From positions 124,001 to 188,000 of the forward strand of contig NZ_JACEZU010000011.1 in NCBI RefSeq assembly GCF_014042355.1: a stretch of DNA of 64,000 nt, given 5' to 3'. Position numbers and translations under genes: made by a program. How positions within the stretch are numbered: position 1 is the stretch's first letter; each line of letters starts with the position of its first letter. Source of the stretch: Rugamonas apoptosis. GTDB taxonomy: Bacteria; Pseudomonadota; Gammaproteobacteria; Burkholderiales; Burkholderiaceae_D. The notes under the pieces are model-generated. The model saw only the letters and a program-made list of their open reading frames with translations. It did not search any database and was not told the origin of the DNA. Below, in pieces: positions 43,677 to 52,793 of the stretch.

Positions 43677-45255
43677 TATGTTCTCCCGCCGCGATCACTT
43701 GCAGCACCGAGGTTTCGTCCAGCGCACCGCGCTGGTATTCGCCGCACGCCTTGCGGTCGCGCATGACGACCACCCGGTCGCTATAGCGCAGCACTTCCGG
43801 CAGTTCGGAGGAAATGAACAGGATCGCCATGCCCTTGCGGCACAGCGCGGCCACGTAGTCCATGATCTCCTGCTTGGCACGCACGTCGATGCCGCGCGTG
43901 GGTTCGTCCAGGATCAGCATCTTGGGCGCCGTGGCCAGCCAGCGTGCCAATAGCACCTTTTGCTGGTTGCCGCCGGAGAGCATGCCGATCGGCGTCTCGA
44001 TGCTGGCCGTCTTCACGCCCAGCGCCTGCACGTATTCCCGGGCCATCGCCTGCTGGCGTTGCAATGGGATGGCGCGCAGCAGGCCGCCGCGTGCCTGCAG
44101 GGCCAGCACGATGTTCTCGCGCACGCTCAGTTCGAGAATGGCGCCTTCATGCTTGCGGTCTTCCGAACAGAAACCCACGCCGGCCGCGATGGCGTCGCGC
44201 GGTGACTGGAAGCCGCGCTCTGTGCCGTCGATGGCGATGGCGCCGCTGTCGGCACGGTCGGCGCCGAACAGCAGCCGCGCCGCCTCCGTGCGGCCGGAGC
44301 CGAGCAGGCCGCACAGGCCCAGCATCTCGCCCTGGCGCAGGTCGATGTCGAGCGGCGCCAGCGCGCCCTTGCGGCCCAGCCCGCGCGCCCGCAGGAACGG
44401 CGTGCCGCCGGTGTGGGCTGGCGCGCCGCCATTCGCGCCGGCGGCGTCCACAATATCGGCATCGGCGGCGTCCGCCGGCGCACCGATCATCTTGTTCACC
44501 AGCGCCAGCCGTGACAGCTCGGCGCAGGTGTACTCCCCTTCCCGTTCGCCGTTGCGCATGACGGTGATGCGGTCCGAGATCGCATAGGTCTGGTCCAGGA
44601 AGTGGGTCACGAACAGGATCGCCATGCCTTGCGCGCGCAGCTTGCGCAGCACGGCGAACAGCAGGTCGACTTCGTTTTCGTCCAGGCTGGAAGTGGGTTC
44701 GTCCAGGATCAGCACCCGCGCCGATACGCTGATGGCGCGCGAGATGGCCACCATCTGCTGGATCGCCAGCGGATAGCGCGCCAGCGGCGCCGTCACGTCC
44801 ACCTCGATCTGCAATTGCTTGAGCAGGTCGGCCGCCTGGCGCCGCATGGCGCCCCAGTCGACCTGGCCCCACTTGCGCGGATAGCGGCCGATGAAGATAT
44901 TCTCGGCCACCGACAGGTTGGGACACAGGTTCACTTCCTGGTACACGGTGCTGATGCCCAGCTGCTGGGCTTCCAGCGTGGAGGCCGGACGGATCGGCCG
45001 TCCATCGAGCAGGATCTGGCCCTGGTCGGGCGTGTAGACGCCGGTCAGCACTTTGATCAGGGTCGACTTGCCGGCACCGTTCTGCCCCATCAGCGTATGC
45101 ACTTCGCCCGGATACAGGCGCAGCGCGACGTTGTTGAGGGCTTTCACGCCGGGGAAGGACTGGCAGATGCCGCGCAGCTCCAGCACCGGCGCAAGCGATA
45201 CGCGCGCCGATGCTGGCGCCGGGGCGGCGCCAGTGTCACTGAGGGACAAGCTCAT
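43669..45255 (-). CDS. ytfR: sugar ABC transporter ATPase, YtfR type
   Basis: 528 residues with two ABC modules, as in all CUT2 sugar importers. First module: Walker A GQNGAGKSTLIK and Walker B VLILDEPTSSL. Second module: degenerate Walker A region (LLGSGRTEAARLL), signature LSGGNQQKVLLARWLA and Walker B ILDEPTRGID. It powers import of the sugar delivered by YtfQ. A low-complexity Ala/Gly stretch (about 255-280) lies between the modules. Confidence 0.85.
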   Translation of the reverse strand: MSLSLSDTGAAPAPASARVSLAPVLELRGICQSFPGVKALNNVALRLYPGEVHTLMGQNGAGKSTLIKVLTGVYTPDQGQILLDGRPIRPASTLEAQQLGISTVYQEVNLCPNLSVAENIFIGRYPRKWGQVDWGAMRRQAADLLKQLQIEVDVTAPLARYPLAIQQMVAISRAISVSARVLILDEPTSSLDENEVDLLFAVLRKLRAQGMAILFVTHFLDQTYAISDRITVMRNGEREGEYTCAELSRLALVNKMIGAPADAADADIVDAAGANGGAPAHTGGTPFLRARGLGRKGALAPLDIDLRQGEMLGLCGLLGSGRTEAARLLFGADRADSGAIAIDGTERGFQSPRDAIAAGVGFCSEDRKHEGAILELSVRENIVLALQARGGLLRAIPLQRQQAMAREYVQALGVKTASIETPIGMLSGGNQQKVLLARWLATAPKMLILDEPTRGIDVRAKQEIMDYVAALCRKGMAILFISSELPEVLRYSDRVVVMRDRKACGEYQRGALDETSVLQVIAAGEHSA

Positions 45256-45261
45256 GGCGTG

Positions 45262-46230
45262 TCAGTACTTACGGTTCGGGAATTCCCTGGCCGCGATTTC
45301 AGCCGGGAACACCCCCTCCTGGGTGGTGATGCGTTTCGGGACCGGCTTGGCGGCCACCACGTCGGCCGCGATCTGCATCAGCTGTGGACCCAGCAAGGGG
45401 CTGCATTCCACCGTAACGTTCAGCTTGCCGGCGATCATCGCCTCGAACGCGCCTTTCACGCCGTCGATCGAAACAATGGTGATATCCACGCCCGGCTTCA
45501 GGCCCGCTTCCTCGATCGCCTGGATGGCACCGATGGCCATGTCGTCATTGTGCGCATACAGCACATTGATCTTCTTGCCTTCCGCCTTCAGGAACGCTTC
45601 CATCACTTCCTTGCCCTTGGCGCGGGTGAAGTCGCCCGTCTGCGAGCGGATCACCTTGAACTTGGGATTGGCGGCGATCACGTCCTCGAAGCCCTTCTTG
45701 CGGTCGATGGCCGGTGCGGAACCGACCGTACCTTGCAGCTCGACGATGTTGACGGTGCCGTCAGGCGCCGTGTTCTTCGCGTGCTCCAGCAGCCACTTGC
45801 CGGCGCGCCGGCCCTCTTCCACGAAGTCCGAACCGATGAAGGTGACGTACAGGCTGTCGTCCGTCACGCTGACGGCGCGGTCGGTCAGGATGACGGGAAT
45901 CTTGGCCGCCTTGGCCTCACGCAGCACCGTGTCCCAGCCCGATTCCACCACCGGCGAGAAGGCGATCACGTCGACCTTTTGCGCGATGAAGGAGCGGATC
46001 GCCTTGACCTGGTTTTCCTGCTTTTGCTGGGCGTCCGCGAACTTGAGCGTCACGCCGGCCTTCTTGGCGGCGTCCTTGATCGAGACGGTATTGGCGGTGC
46101 GCCATTCGCTCTCGGCGCCCACTTGGGAAAAACCGATCACCAGCGGCTTGGCGGCGAACGCGGTCAACGGGGAAGCGGCGCAGGCGGCGAGGACGGCCGC
46201 GGCCAGGATGGTTCTGCGAGTGAAAGTCAT
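45262..46230 (-). CDS. ytfQ: galactofuranose-type ABC binding protein
   Basis: 322 residues with a signal peptide (ending AFA/AKP at about 27). It matches E. coli YtfQ closely from memory: LVIGFSQVGAESEWRTANTV, ADAQQKQENQVKAIRSFIAQ, NIVELQGTVGSAPAIDRKKG, SQTGDFTRAKGKEVMEAFLK, YAHNDDMAIGAIQAIEEAGL. The periplasmic protein would bind galactofuranose or a related sugar. It is the first gene of the operon; the 7-bp spacing to ytfR implies co-transcription. Confidence 0.85.
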   Translation of the reverse strand: MTFTRRTILAAAVLAACAASPLTAFAAKPLVIGFSQVGAESEWRTANTVSIKDAAKKAGVTLKFADAQQKQENQVKAIRSFIAQKVDVIAFSPVVESGWDTVLREAKAAKIPVILTDRAVSVTDDSLYVTFIGSDFVEEGRRAGKWLLEHAKNTAPDGTVNIVELQGTVGSAPAIDRKKGFEDVIAANPKFKVIRSQTGDFTRAKGKEVMEAFLKAEGKKINVLYAHNDDMAIGAIQAIEEAGLKPGVDITIVSIDGVKGAFEAMIAGKLNVTVECSPLLGPQLMQIAADVVAAKPVPKRITTQEGVFPAEIAAREFPNRKY

Positions 46231-46404
46231 ACCTGTCTCCTTGAGGTTTTTTTACCATTCTTGGCGCCGCCAACGGGATCGTCGGGCATGCCGCCCGGCC
46301 TGTATCGGCCGTTACTGTTCAGAGATGGTAGGAGAAAGGCAAATATCGTACTAATGACATTTATTTCAAAATTGATATCGATTTCGGTATGAGTGGCTGG
46401 CGCG

Positions 46405-46410
46405 TATAAT
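46405..46410 (+). promoter_or_regulatory. perfect -10 hexamer before the alpha/beta hydrolase gene
   Basis: TATAAT at 46405-46410, with only a weak -35 (TTTCGG) 17 bp upstream. It overlaps the first possible ATG (46409), which argues for the later start at 46439. Confidence 0.4.
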
Positions 46411-46438
46411 GCCCGCTTTGATTTTTCAACCGTCCGTT

Positions 46439-47227
46439 ATGATCACCACCGCCCTGCCGCCGGACGCGCGGCCCGCCCTCGTCCTGCTCCACAGCTCCAT
46501 GAGTTCCCGCGCCCAGTGGGCCGACCTGATGGCCCGCCAGGAAGCGGGCTTCCGCTGCATCGCCGTCGACCTGCTCGGCTATGGCAAGTCGCCATTTCCA
46601 GCCGTGGACGGGCCCTACACGCTGGGCCACGAGGTGGACGCCATCAATGCCGCCATCGCGGCCCACCTGGCGCCGGGCGAACCGTTCCATCTGGTGGGCC
46701 ACTCCTACGGCGGCGCCACCGCCCTGCGCCTGGCGCGCCAGATGCCGCGACGGGTGCTGTCGCTGACTGTGTTCGAGCCGGTGGCCTTCCACCTGCTGCC
46801 GGCGGCCGATCCGGCGCGGCGCGAGATCGAGGCCGTGGTGGGCGCCATCGCGCGCGCCGCCAGCCCGCACGACGCCACCCGCGTGTTCATCGATTACTGG
46901 AACCGGGAAGGTGTGTTCGACTCGCTGCCGGAAACGCAGCAGCAGCGCTTCACGGCGCAAATCGCCAAGGTCAAGCTGGATTTCGAAGCCTTGCTGGGTG
47001 AACCGGCCACGCTGGCCGACCTGGCTGGCCTGACGATGCCGGCGCTGGTCATGTCCGGCGCCGCCAGCCCGGCCTCCACGCGCCGCCTGGCAGCCGAACT
47101 GGCGGCCGCCCTGCCCAACGCGGCGGCCATGCAGACCAAGGGCGGCCACATGGCGCCCATCACCCATGCGGCTGTCGTCAACGAGATGATCGCCGGTTTC
47201 CTGGCCGGCGCCGAGGTGGATGCCTGA
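46439..47227 (+). CDS. alpha/beta hydrolase
   Basis: 262 residues from the ATG at 46439; an ATG at 46409 lies within a perfect -10 box and is less likely. Nucleophile elbow GHSYGGATAL at about 93, oxyanion region LVLLHSSMSS, catalytic Asp probably after ALVMSG and His in GGHMAPITH. No signal peptide, so cytoplasmic. Divergent from ytfQ. The substrate is unknown. Confidence 0.85.
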   Translation: MITTALPPDARPALVLLHSSMSSRAQWADLMARQEAGFRCIAVDLLGYGKSPFPAVDGPYTLGHEVDAINAAIAAHLAPGEPFHLVGHSYGGATALRLARQMPRRVLSLTVFEPVAFHLLPAADPARREIEAVVGAIARAASPHDATRVFIDYWNREGVFDSLPETQQQRFTAQIAKVKLDFEALLGEPATLADLAGLTMPALVMSGAASPASTRRLAAELAAALPNAAAMQTKGGHMAPITHAAVVNEMIAGFLAGAEVDA

Positions 47228-47234
47228 CCCAGAC

Positions 47235-48635
47235 TCACAGATAGCCGCAGCGCGCCAGCATGGCGCCCGCCTGCGGCCAGGCCGCCGCCAGCCGCGTACC
47301 CAGCGCCCGCAGCGCGGCCGGCTGGAAGCCATACAGGCCGGCCAGCGCCAGCCAGTCCTCGTCGGACGCGCCGGCGCTGGACGTCACGCCATCATCCCGT
47401 GGCGCGATGGCGGGCACCAGCTCAAACGGCGCCTGCGACAGCCACTGCCCCACCTCCTCCACCACACTCACCGCATACGCACCGTGCGCACCGTGCCCAC
47501 CGTGCGCGCCATTCGCCGCGCGCCACGCCCGCACCAGCGGATCGAACACGGCCCAGCGCGCGCAGCGCAGGCCGGACGCGGTGCGCAGTTCCGGCCCCAG
47601 TCCCCGCAGCAGGGGCGAGGCGGCGGCCGGCAGCGCGCGGCCCGTCGCCAGGCTGTCGAGCACCTCCACCAGCAAGGCGTTGCCCACGTAACGGGGACAG
47701 GCGTTGGCCAGCACGCGCGCCGCCCGCCTGGCCGTGTCGCCGCGCCCGTCGAAAGCCAGCGCACCGGCCAGGCTGTACCAGGCCAGCAAGGGCCGCACCA
47801 CGGCCAGCAACACGGCCCGCCGCGCCAGCACGTCGCCCTCAATGCGATTGGCGATGGCGGGACTGAACTGGGCATATTCGGCATACACGGCGTCGATCAG
47901 GCGCGCGGCCAAGAGGGAACGGGCGGCCACACGTGCGCGCAACTGGCGCAGCAGGTGCACTTCGTCCGACTGGGGCGAGCCGGTGGCGGCCGACACGACA
48001 AAACACACGGTCGTGGTGCCGGCCGCGCAGCCGCCCGGCGGCGGCCCGCTGTCGGCGCCGCCGTCGCTGCCGCCGCAATCGCTGCCGTCGCCGCAACCGC
48101 CTTCATGGTCGTTCACGTTGCGCAGGCATAGGCCCAACTGGGCGCGCAGCACGTTCTCGTCACCGATCACGGTCGCTTCCACATCGGGCTGATGATTCAC
48201 TTCCAGGAACACGTGCGCCATCTCGTGATACAGCAGCACGGGATTGGGCACGGTGATGTTGTCGCCGTTAATGTTGCGCGCCACGATACCCTTGCCGCAG
48301 CACTGGCTCACGTCATACACGATGCGGATCACCAGGTGGCCGGGACTGTGGTCGGTGTAGGCCTGCGCATTGCCGGTGATGTCGTTGCCCTTGTACGGAT
48401 CGTTGCCGCCGTTGAGCGCTGTGACGATGATGGGCGCGCCGAAGTCCGTATTCACCAACGCGCTCAAACGGTCCGCCGTGGGCAACTGGCCGCTCACGTC
48501 GTCGTAGGTGAGCTGCTTCATGGTGGCGTCGCCCACCACGTCGAGCAGGCCCACGCCGCCGCTCTGGCCGGACACGATGTCGAAATTGTTGAAGGCGGTG
48601 GCCGTCTGGCCCGCCAGGTCGAGAAAGATGGTCAC
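47235..48635 (-). CDS. HExxH zincin-like protein with CFI-box-like C-terminal half, paralogue 2
   Basis: 466 residues from a GTG with GGGAGG at 8 nt. No signal peptide. Residues 134-141 are LLYHEMAH, an HExxH zinc-peptidase motif, followed by DENVLRAQLGLCLRNVNDHE and a Gly/Cys-rich linker. Residues 211-220 (CFVVSAATGS) and the later YAEYAQFSPAIANRIEGDVL are the two halves of what I recall as the CFI-box C-terminal domain. The extreme C-terminus GARLAAAWPQAG-like region is shared with the paralogue at 49794. Residues near 375-390 are a short Gly/His/Ala repeat. Function unknown. Confidence 0.7.
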   Translation of the reverse strand: MTIFLDLAGQTATAFNNFDIVSGQSGGVGLLDVVGDATMKQLTYDDVSGQLPTADRLSALVNTDFGAPIIVTALNGGNDPYKGNDITGNAQAYTDHSPGHLVIRIVYDVSQCCGKGIVARNINGDNITVPNPVLLYHEMAHVFLEVNHQPDVEATVIGDENVLRAQLGLCLRNVNDHEGGCGDGSDCGGSDGGADSGPPPGGCAAGTTTVCFVVSAATGSPQSDEVHLLRQLRARVAARSLLAARLIDAVYAEYAQFSPAIANRIEGDVLARRAVLLAVVRPLLAWYSLAGALAFDGRGDTARRAARVLANACPRYVGNALLVEVLDSLATGRALPAAASPLLRGLGPELRTASGLRCARWAVFDPLVRAWRAANGAHGGHGAHGAYAVSVVEEVGQWLSQAPFELVPAIAPRDDGVTSSAGASDEDWLALAGLYGFQPAALRALGTRLAAAWPQAGAMLARCGYL

Positions 48636-48683
48636 GCATGGCCTCCCGGGGGCGATCGGCCGCGCGCATGGCGGCCAGGTTGA

Positions 48684-49238
48684 CTAGTTGGGGCCAGGCG
48701 GACGGTTGCCATCGCCCCCCACCTTGGGCAAGTCCGGCATCTTGGCCCGCTCCACTTTCGGGCATGGCTGGTAGGTACAGGCCGGCGGCGTTTGCTCCGG
48801 CGGGCAGCAGCGCTCGATCTCGGCCTGCAACGCGGCCAGCCGCGCGCGCTCGAGCGCCGCCGCCGGGTGCTCGGCCTCCTCCATGGCGCGGATCGCGTCC
48901 AGGTTGTCGGCCATGCGCTGTTGCAACTGGGTTTGGATGGTCATCTGGGTCAGCATGGCGCAGGTGTTGCGTGAGATATTCTCCAGCGTGCAGATCACCG
49001 TGTCGGTCTGCTGCGTAAGGTGGAACAGCAGCTTGACCGCTTCGATGTCGATCAGCGCGATGGTGGTCAGGCCCTGGACCGTGGCGTTGAAGCCGGCCTT
49101 GATGTCGGCATCGACCGTGTCGACGCTGCTCTTGACCTGGTTGGTGGCGTTGGTTTCAGCGATGCCGTCCGCATGCAGCGTGGACAGGTTGGTGTTGACC
49201 GCCTGGAGTTGGTGGAATACGTCGTCGATCGATGCCAT
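48684..49238 (-). CDS. helical protein with Cys/Pro-rich tail, unknown
   Basis: 184 residues. Residues 1-110 are amphipathic and helix-prone (VFHQLQAVNTNLSTLHADGI, VKSSVDTVDADIKAGFNATV), with coiled-coil character. Residues about 110-145 are a charged helix; the tail is rich in Cys and Pro (CCPPEQTPPACTYQPCPK). No signal peptide, though the segment LTTIALIDIEAVKLLFHL is mildly hydrophobic. The upstream gene ends 5 bp away, so co-translation is likely. No family recognised. Confidence 0.65.
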   Translation of the reverse strand: MASIDDVFHQLQAVNTNLSTLHADGIAETNATNQVKSSVDTVDADIKAGFNATVQGLTTIALIDIEAVKLLFHLTQQTDTVICTLENISRNTCAMLTQMTIQTQLQQRMADNLDAIRAMEEAEHPAAALERARLAALQAEIERCCPPEQTPPACTYQPCPKVERAKMPDLPKVGGDGNRPPGPN

Positions 49239-49243
49239 GATGC

Positions 49244-49783
49244 TTACTCCTTCGTTCCGGTGGGACTGATGGTGGCCCGCGCAAGTTCACCCTGCGTGCG
49301 CAGGCGCTGGCGGTGTTCCTCGGGCGTCGCGTCGGGCGGCTTGGTGAATGGCGCGTCCGCGAACTGGATGTGCAGATCGACCTGCTCGATCCGCGTGATG
49401 GCTTCCTCCACGAACGCCATGCCCAGCCCCTTGCCCGGCACCCGGCGCCGTATTACGGACGGCACGGCCAGCTCCAGCTTGGCGCGGCTGTGCGGCGGCA
49501 CCTCGACCTGGCTGGGCGTGCGCGGATGGTCGGAAATCATCTTGATGGTGTCGGGCAGCGCCGGCGTGCGCTCGGTCAGGTACAGCGTGAGCACACCGCT
49601 GGCGGCGTCGTACTCGTAGGCGCGCCGGCTGGTCCACACGTGCAGCGGCGTGCCGCCGGGGTTATCCACTTCCACCAGCAACTGGCGCGGTTCGCGGTCG
49701 CACGGCGCGGCCGCGCTCAGCGCTTCGGCGCTGCGGCGCTGCAGTTCGGCGCCCAGGATATTCAACGGTTGGATCGTCATCAT
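49244..49783 (-). CDS. beta-rich protein of unknown function
   Basis: 179 residues from the first of two adjacent ATGs at 49783 (GAGG upstream). The sequence opens MMTIQPLNILGAELQRRSAE and has beta-strand-prone segments (RQLLVEVDNPGGTPLHVWTS, GVLTLYLTERTPALPD, PPHSRAKLELAVPSVIRR). No signal peptide or catalytic motif. It lies between one zincin-like gene and the helical protein with gaps of 10 and 5 bp. No family recognised. Confidence 0.65.
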   Translation of the reverse strand: MMTIQPLNILGAELQRRSAEALSAAAPCDREPRQLLVEVDNPGGTPLHVWTSRRAYEYDAASGVLTLYLTERTPALPDTIKMISDHPRTPSQVEVPPHSRAKLELAVPSVIRRRVPGKGLGMAFVEEAITRIEQVDLHIQFADAPFTKPPDATPEEHRQRLRTQGELARATISPTGTKE

Positions 49784-49793
49784 GCACCTCGGT

Positions 49794-51092
49794 TCAAATG
49801 AAACCATGGCGCGCCAGCGCGCTGATGGCTTGCGGCCAGGCTAGCGCCAACCGCGCACCCAGCGCGCGCCGCGCGTCAGGACGGAAATCGAACAGGCCGG
49901 CCAGCGCGGCCAGCTCGCCATCCAGCAGTGCCTCGGCGGGCCGGGCCAGCTGGTCGAGCGGTGCGTCGGCCAGCCATTGCGCCACCTCGGCGCGCACGTC
50001 GCGCCGCGCGCCGGCCGCGCCCCAGGCCCGCGCCAGCGGATCGAGGATGGCCCAGCCGGCATTGGGCAGCACGGCCGCCTTGCGCACGTCGGCCGCGAAG
50101 CTATGCAGCAGCGGCGGCATCTTGTCCGGCAGCGGCTGGCCGGCGCGCAGCCCGGCCAGCACGCCGGCCACGGAGGTGCGGCCCAGGTAGCGCGGGCAAG
50201 CCCGCTCCAGGTCGCGCATGGCCTGATCGGCGCCGTTGCCATCGCCATCGAAGGCGAGGATGCCGGCCAGCGTATACCACGCCAGCAAGGGCCGCACGGC
50301 CACCAGCAACACGGCCTGGCGCGCGAGCGCGTCGTGCCCCAGGCGGCCGGCGATGGCGGGACTGAACTGGTAATACTCCGCGTAGATGCGCTCGATCAGC
50401 GTGGCGCCCAGGCCGGTGGTGCCGGCCACCAGCTCGCGCAACGCCCGCAACCGTTGCACTTCCTCCGACTCGGGCGAACCGGTGGTGGCCGAGACGATGA
50501 AGCAGCCGTTCACGGTGCCGCCGCAGGTGTCGCCCGCGCCGCAACCGCCGCCGTGGTTGTTCACATCGCGCAGGCACAGGCCTTCCTGGCTGCGCAGCAC
50601 ATTCTCGTCCGTCTCGGCCGGAATCTCGTCGTTGCTCTGGGTGGTGCCGGTGGCGGCCCGCAGCGCGTGCGACAGCTCGTGATACAGCAGCACCGGACCG
50701 GGAAAGGTGATCTGCTTGCCGTTCACGTCGAAGACGAAAAAGCCGGAGCCGAGGCACTGGCTGGCGTCGTACACGACGCGCACGATGGAAATGCCGCTGC
50801 TGCTGTCAATATAGGTTTCGCCGGCCACCGTCGTCAGGTCGATGCCGGTGATGGGATCGGTGCCGTCGTTAAGCGCGCTGATCACGATCGGCACGCCGAA
50901 GTCCGTGTTGACCAACTGGTTGATCCGGTCTGCCGTGGCAGGCGCGCCGGCCGTTTCCACATAAGTGACCTGGAACACGGTGCTGTCGGTGGGGACATTG
51001 ACTTCACCAAGGCCGCTGTCGCTGCCGGTGGCCGTAAACAGGTCGCCGAAGGCCACATCGGACAATCCGCTGGTATCGATAAAGACAGTCAT
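49794..51092 (-). CDS. HExxH zincin-like protein with CFI-box-like C-terminal half, paralogue 1
   Basis: 432 residues from the ATG at 51092 with AGGAGGG at 8 nt. No signal peptide. HELSH at 138-142 is the zinc-binding motif (LLYHELSHAL); a Glu in AETDENVLRSQEG may be the third ligand. Cys-rich GLCLRDVNNHGGGCG follows. Residues 197-206 (CFIVSATTGS) and YAEYYQFSPAIAGRLGHDAL correspond to the CFI-box domain. It shares the same order and many residues with the protein at 47235, so one is a duplicate. First gene of the four-gene operon. Confidence 0.7.
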   Translation of the reverse strand: MTVFIDTSGLSDVAFGDLFTATGSDSGLGEVNVPTDSTVFQVTYVETAGAPATADRINQLVNTDFGVPIVISALNDGTDPITGIDLTTVAGETYIDSSSGISIVRVVYDASQCLGSGFFVFDVNGKQITFPGPVLLYHELSHALRAATGTTQSNDEIPAETDENVLRSQEGLCLRDVNNHGGGCGAGDTCGGTVNGCFIVSATTGSPESEEVQRLRALRELVAGTTGLGATLIERIYAEYYQFSPAIAGRLGHDALARQAVLLVAVRPLLAWYTLAGILAFDGDGNGADQAMRDLERACPRYLGRTSVAGVLAGLRAGQPLPDKMPPLLHSFAADVRKAAVLPNAGWAILDPLARAWGAAGARRDVRAEVAQWLADAPLDQLARPAEALLDGELAALAGLFDFRPDARRALGARLALAWPQAISALARHGFI

Positions 51093-51447
51093 GGCCAGCC
51101 CTCCTGCATCGGTGCCGCCCACTCCGGACGGAGTGCCGCCGCAGCCACCATGGGAACATGCTAGGCCGCTGCCGAGCACCGCCTTTGATCTATCGCAGCC
51201 TTGCGCGTGGCGCTACACACCATCGCGTAATCCTTGTTACCGCTGGTCGGTTATGATGCGGCGCGCGTGTTGTGCCATGCCCACAATGCGCCCGCAACGT
51301 GCATACTGAGTTCGCGCTACGCACGCCCCGGCGTGGCTTGCGTGGCCATGCGGTTGGCTTGCCGCGAACAGACGTGCGCGCCGGACGCCCGGTGCATTCG
51401 TGTTGAAATCAGCTCACCCAAAACATAAACGTAAAAATGGAGACAAC
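51093..51447. other. divergent intergenic region without a gene
   Basis: 355 bp between the four-gene operon and the lipase gene. It must hold both promoters. A TATGAT at 51253-51258 could be a -10 for the lipase, with no good -35. No other structure was seen. Confidence 0.5.
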
Positions 51448-52791
51448 ATGATGCGAAGGATCGTATTGCAAGCGGCAAGCCACGTGGCGCAATTGACGGT
51501 GGCGGCGGCCTGCCTGGCCGTGCCGCAGGTGCAAGCCGCCAACAACTATCCGGTGGTGATGGTGCACGGCTTCCTCGGCTTCGGCACGGATGAACTGCAA
51601 GGCACCGGCTTCCTGTACTGGGGCGGCACCAACGACATCGCCGGCCACCTGAGCGGCGCCAACCACCAGGTCTACGTGGCCGGCGTGGGACCGGTCAGCT
51701 CCAACTGGGACCGCGCGGTGGAGCTGTACTACCAGATCAAGGGCGGCTGCGCCGACTATGGCTTCAAGCACACGGCCGCCTACGCCGCGTTTGGCGCGAT
51801 CCAGACGCCGGCCGGCAAATGCTGGGCCGCCGATCCGAACAACAATCCCAACCACTATCCGCTGGCCCTGTATCCAGCGTGGGACGCCAACCATCCGCTG
51901 CACCTGATTTCGCACAGCCAGGGTGGCCAGACCATCCGCACCATGATCCAGTTGATGGAGAACGGTTCGCCCAACGGCAATGAAGGCAGCGGTGAATTGT
52001 ACGCGGGCGGCAAGGTGGGCTGGGTCAAGAGCGCCACCACCATCTCCACGCCCCACAACGGCACCACGCTGCGCGACGTGATCGTGGATTACGTGCCCAA
52101 GGTATCTGAACTGGCGGGCAAGATCGTCGAGGTGGCGGGACTGGGCGGCAGCACCAATCCGATCTACAAATTCCGCCTCGAACAGTTTGGCCTGGCGCAG
52201 GGCCCCAGCGAATCGATCAGCGACTTCCTCGCCCGCACCCAGGGCGCGTCGTTCTGGCAACTGGCCAATCACGATTCGGCCCAGTGGGACCTGGGGCCGG
52301 ATGGCGCGCGCGAACTCAATAACTGGGTGAAGACGTCGCCCAACGTTTACTACTACTCGATCGGCAGCGACGCCACGGAGCAAGGCAGCTGGTGCTGCAA
52401 CGGCACCGACCGCATCATCGCGCCGTTCCAGAGCAGCAGCTACCAGTATGCGCGCGACGACATGATCTTCTTCCTCAAAAACACGGCCGGCGAGTGGGTG
52501 GTGCCGTCCATCCTGCAGCGCGGCATGGGCTCGTACACGCAGACCGATCCGAGCCGCGTGCTGATCGACAGCAGCTGGTTCGCCAACGACGGCGTGGTCA
52601 ACACGGTGAGCATGAAGGCGCCCGCCGGCCAGCCCGTGCGCAACTACAACGGCAGCTCGGTGCGCGGCAGCTGGAACTACCTGGGCTACTACAGCACCTA
52701 CGACCACTTCGACGTGATCGGCTGGCTGCAGCCTACCTCCGGCGTCTACCCGATCTACGACAATATCGCCGGCATCATCTTCGGGCTGTAA
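51448..52791 (+). CDS. secreted triacylglycerol lipase
   Basis: 447 residues; two adjacent ATGs at 51448, GGAG at 5 nt. Signal peptide ends VQA/ANN at about 30. Oxyanion region YPVVMVHGFLGFG, nucleophile Ser157 in LISHSQGGQT, Asp in WFANDGVVNTVSM and His in YDHFDVIG. The region GVGPVSSNWDRAVELYYQIK and TTISTPHNGTTL match the Geobacillus/Staphylococcus family I.5-type lipases rather than the Pseudomonas family I.1/I.2. It is followed by a foldase-like gene only 2 bp downstream. Confidence 0.85.
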   Translation: MMRRIVLQAASHVAQLTVAAACLAVPQVQAANNYPVVMVHGFLGFGTDELQGTGFLYWGGTNDIAGHLSGANHQVYVAGVGPVSSNWDRAVELYYQIKGGCADYGFKHTAAYAAFGAIQTPAGKCWAADPNNNPNHYPLALYPAWDANHPLHLISHSQGGQTIRTMIQLMENGSPNGNEGSGELYAGGKVGWVKSATTISTPHNGTTLRDVIVDYVPKVSELAGKIVEVAGLGGSTNPIYKFRLEQFGLAQGPSESISDFLARTQGASFWQLANHDSAQWDLGPDGARELNNWVKTSPNVYYYSIGSDATEQGSWCCNGTDRIIAPFQSSSYQYARDDMIFFLKNTAGEWVVPSILQRGMGSYTQTDPSRVLIDSSWFANDGVVNTVSMKAPAGQPVRNYNGSSVRGSWNYLGYYSTYDHFDVIGWLQPTSGVYPIYDNIAGIIFGL

Positions 52792-52793
52792 CC

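Noticed and set aside
47475..47515. Short CACCGTGC-type repeats inside the zincin/CFI gene
   Set aside because: They translate in frame to a Gly/His/Ala linker and look like ordinary low-complexity coding sequence.
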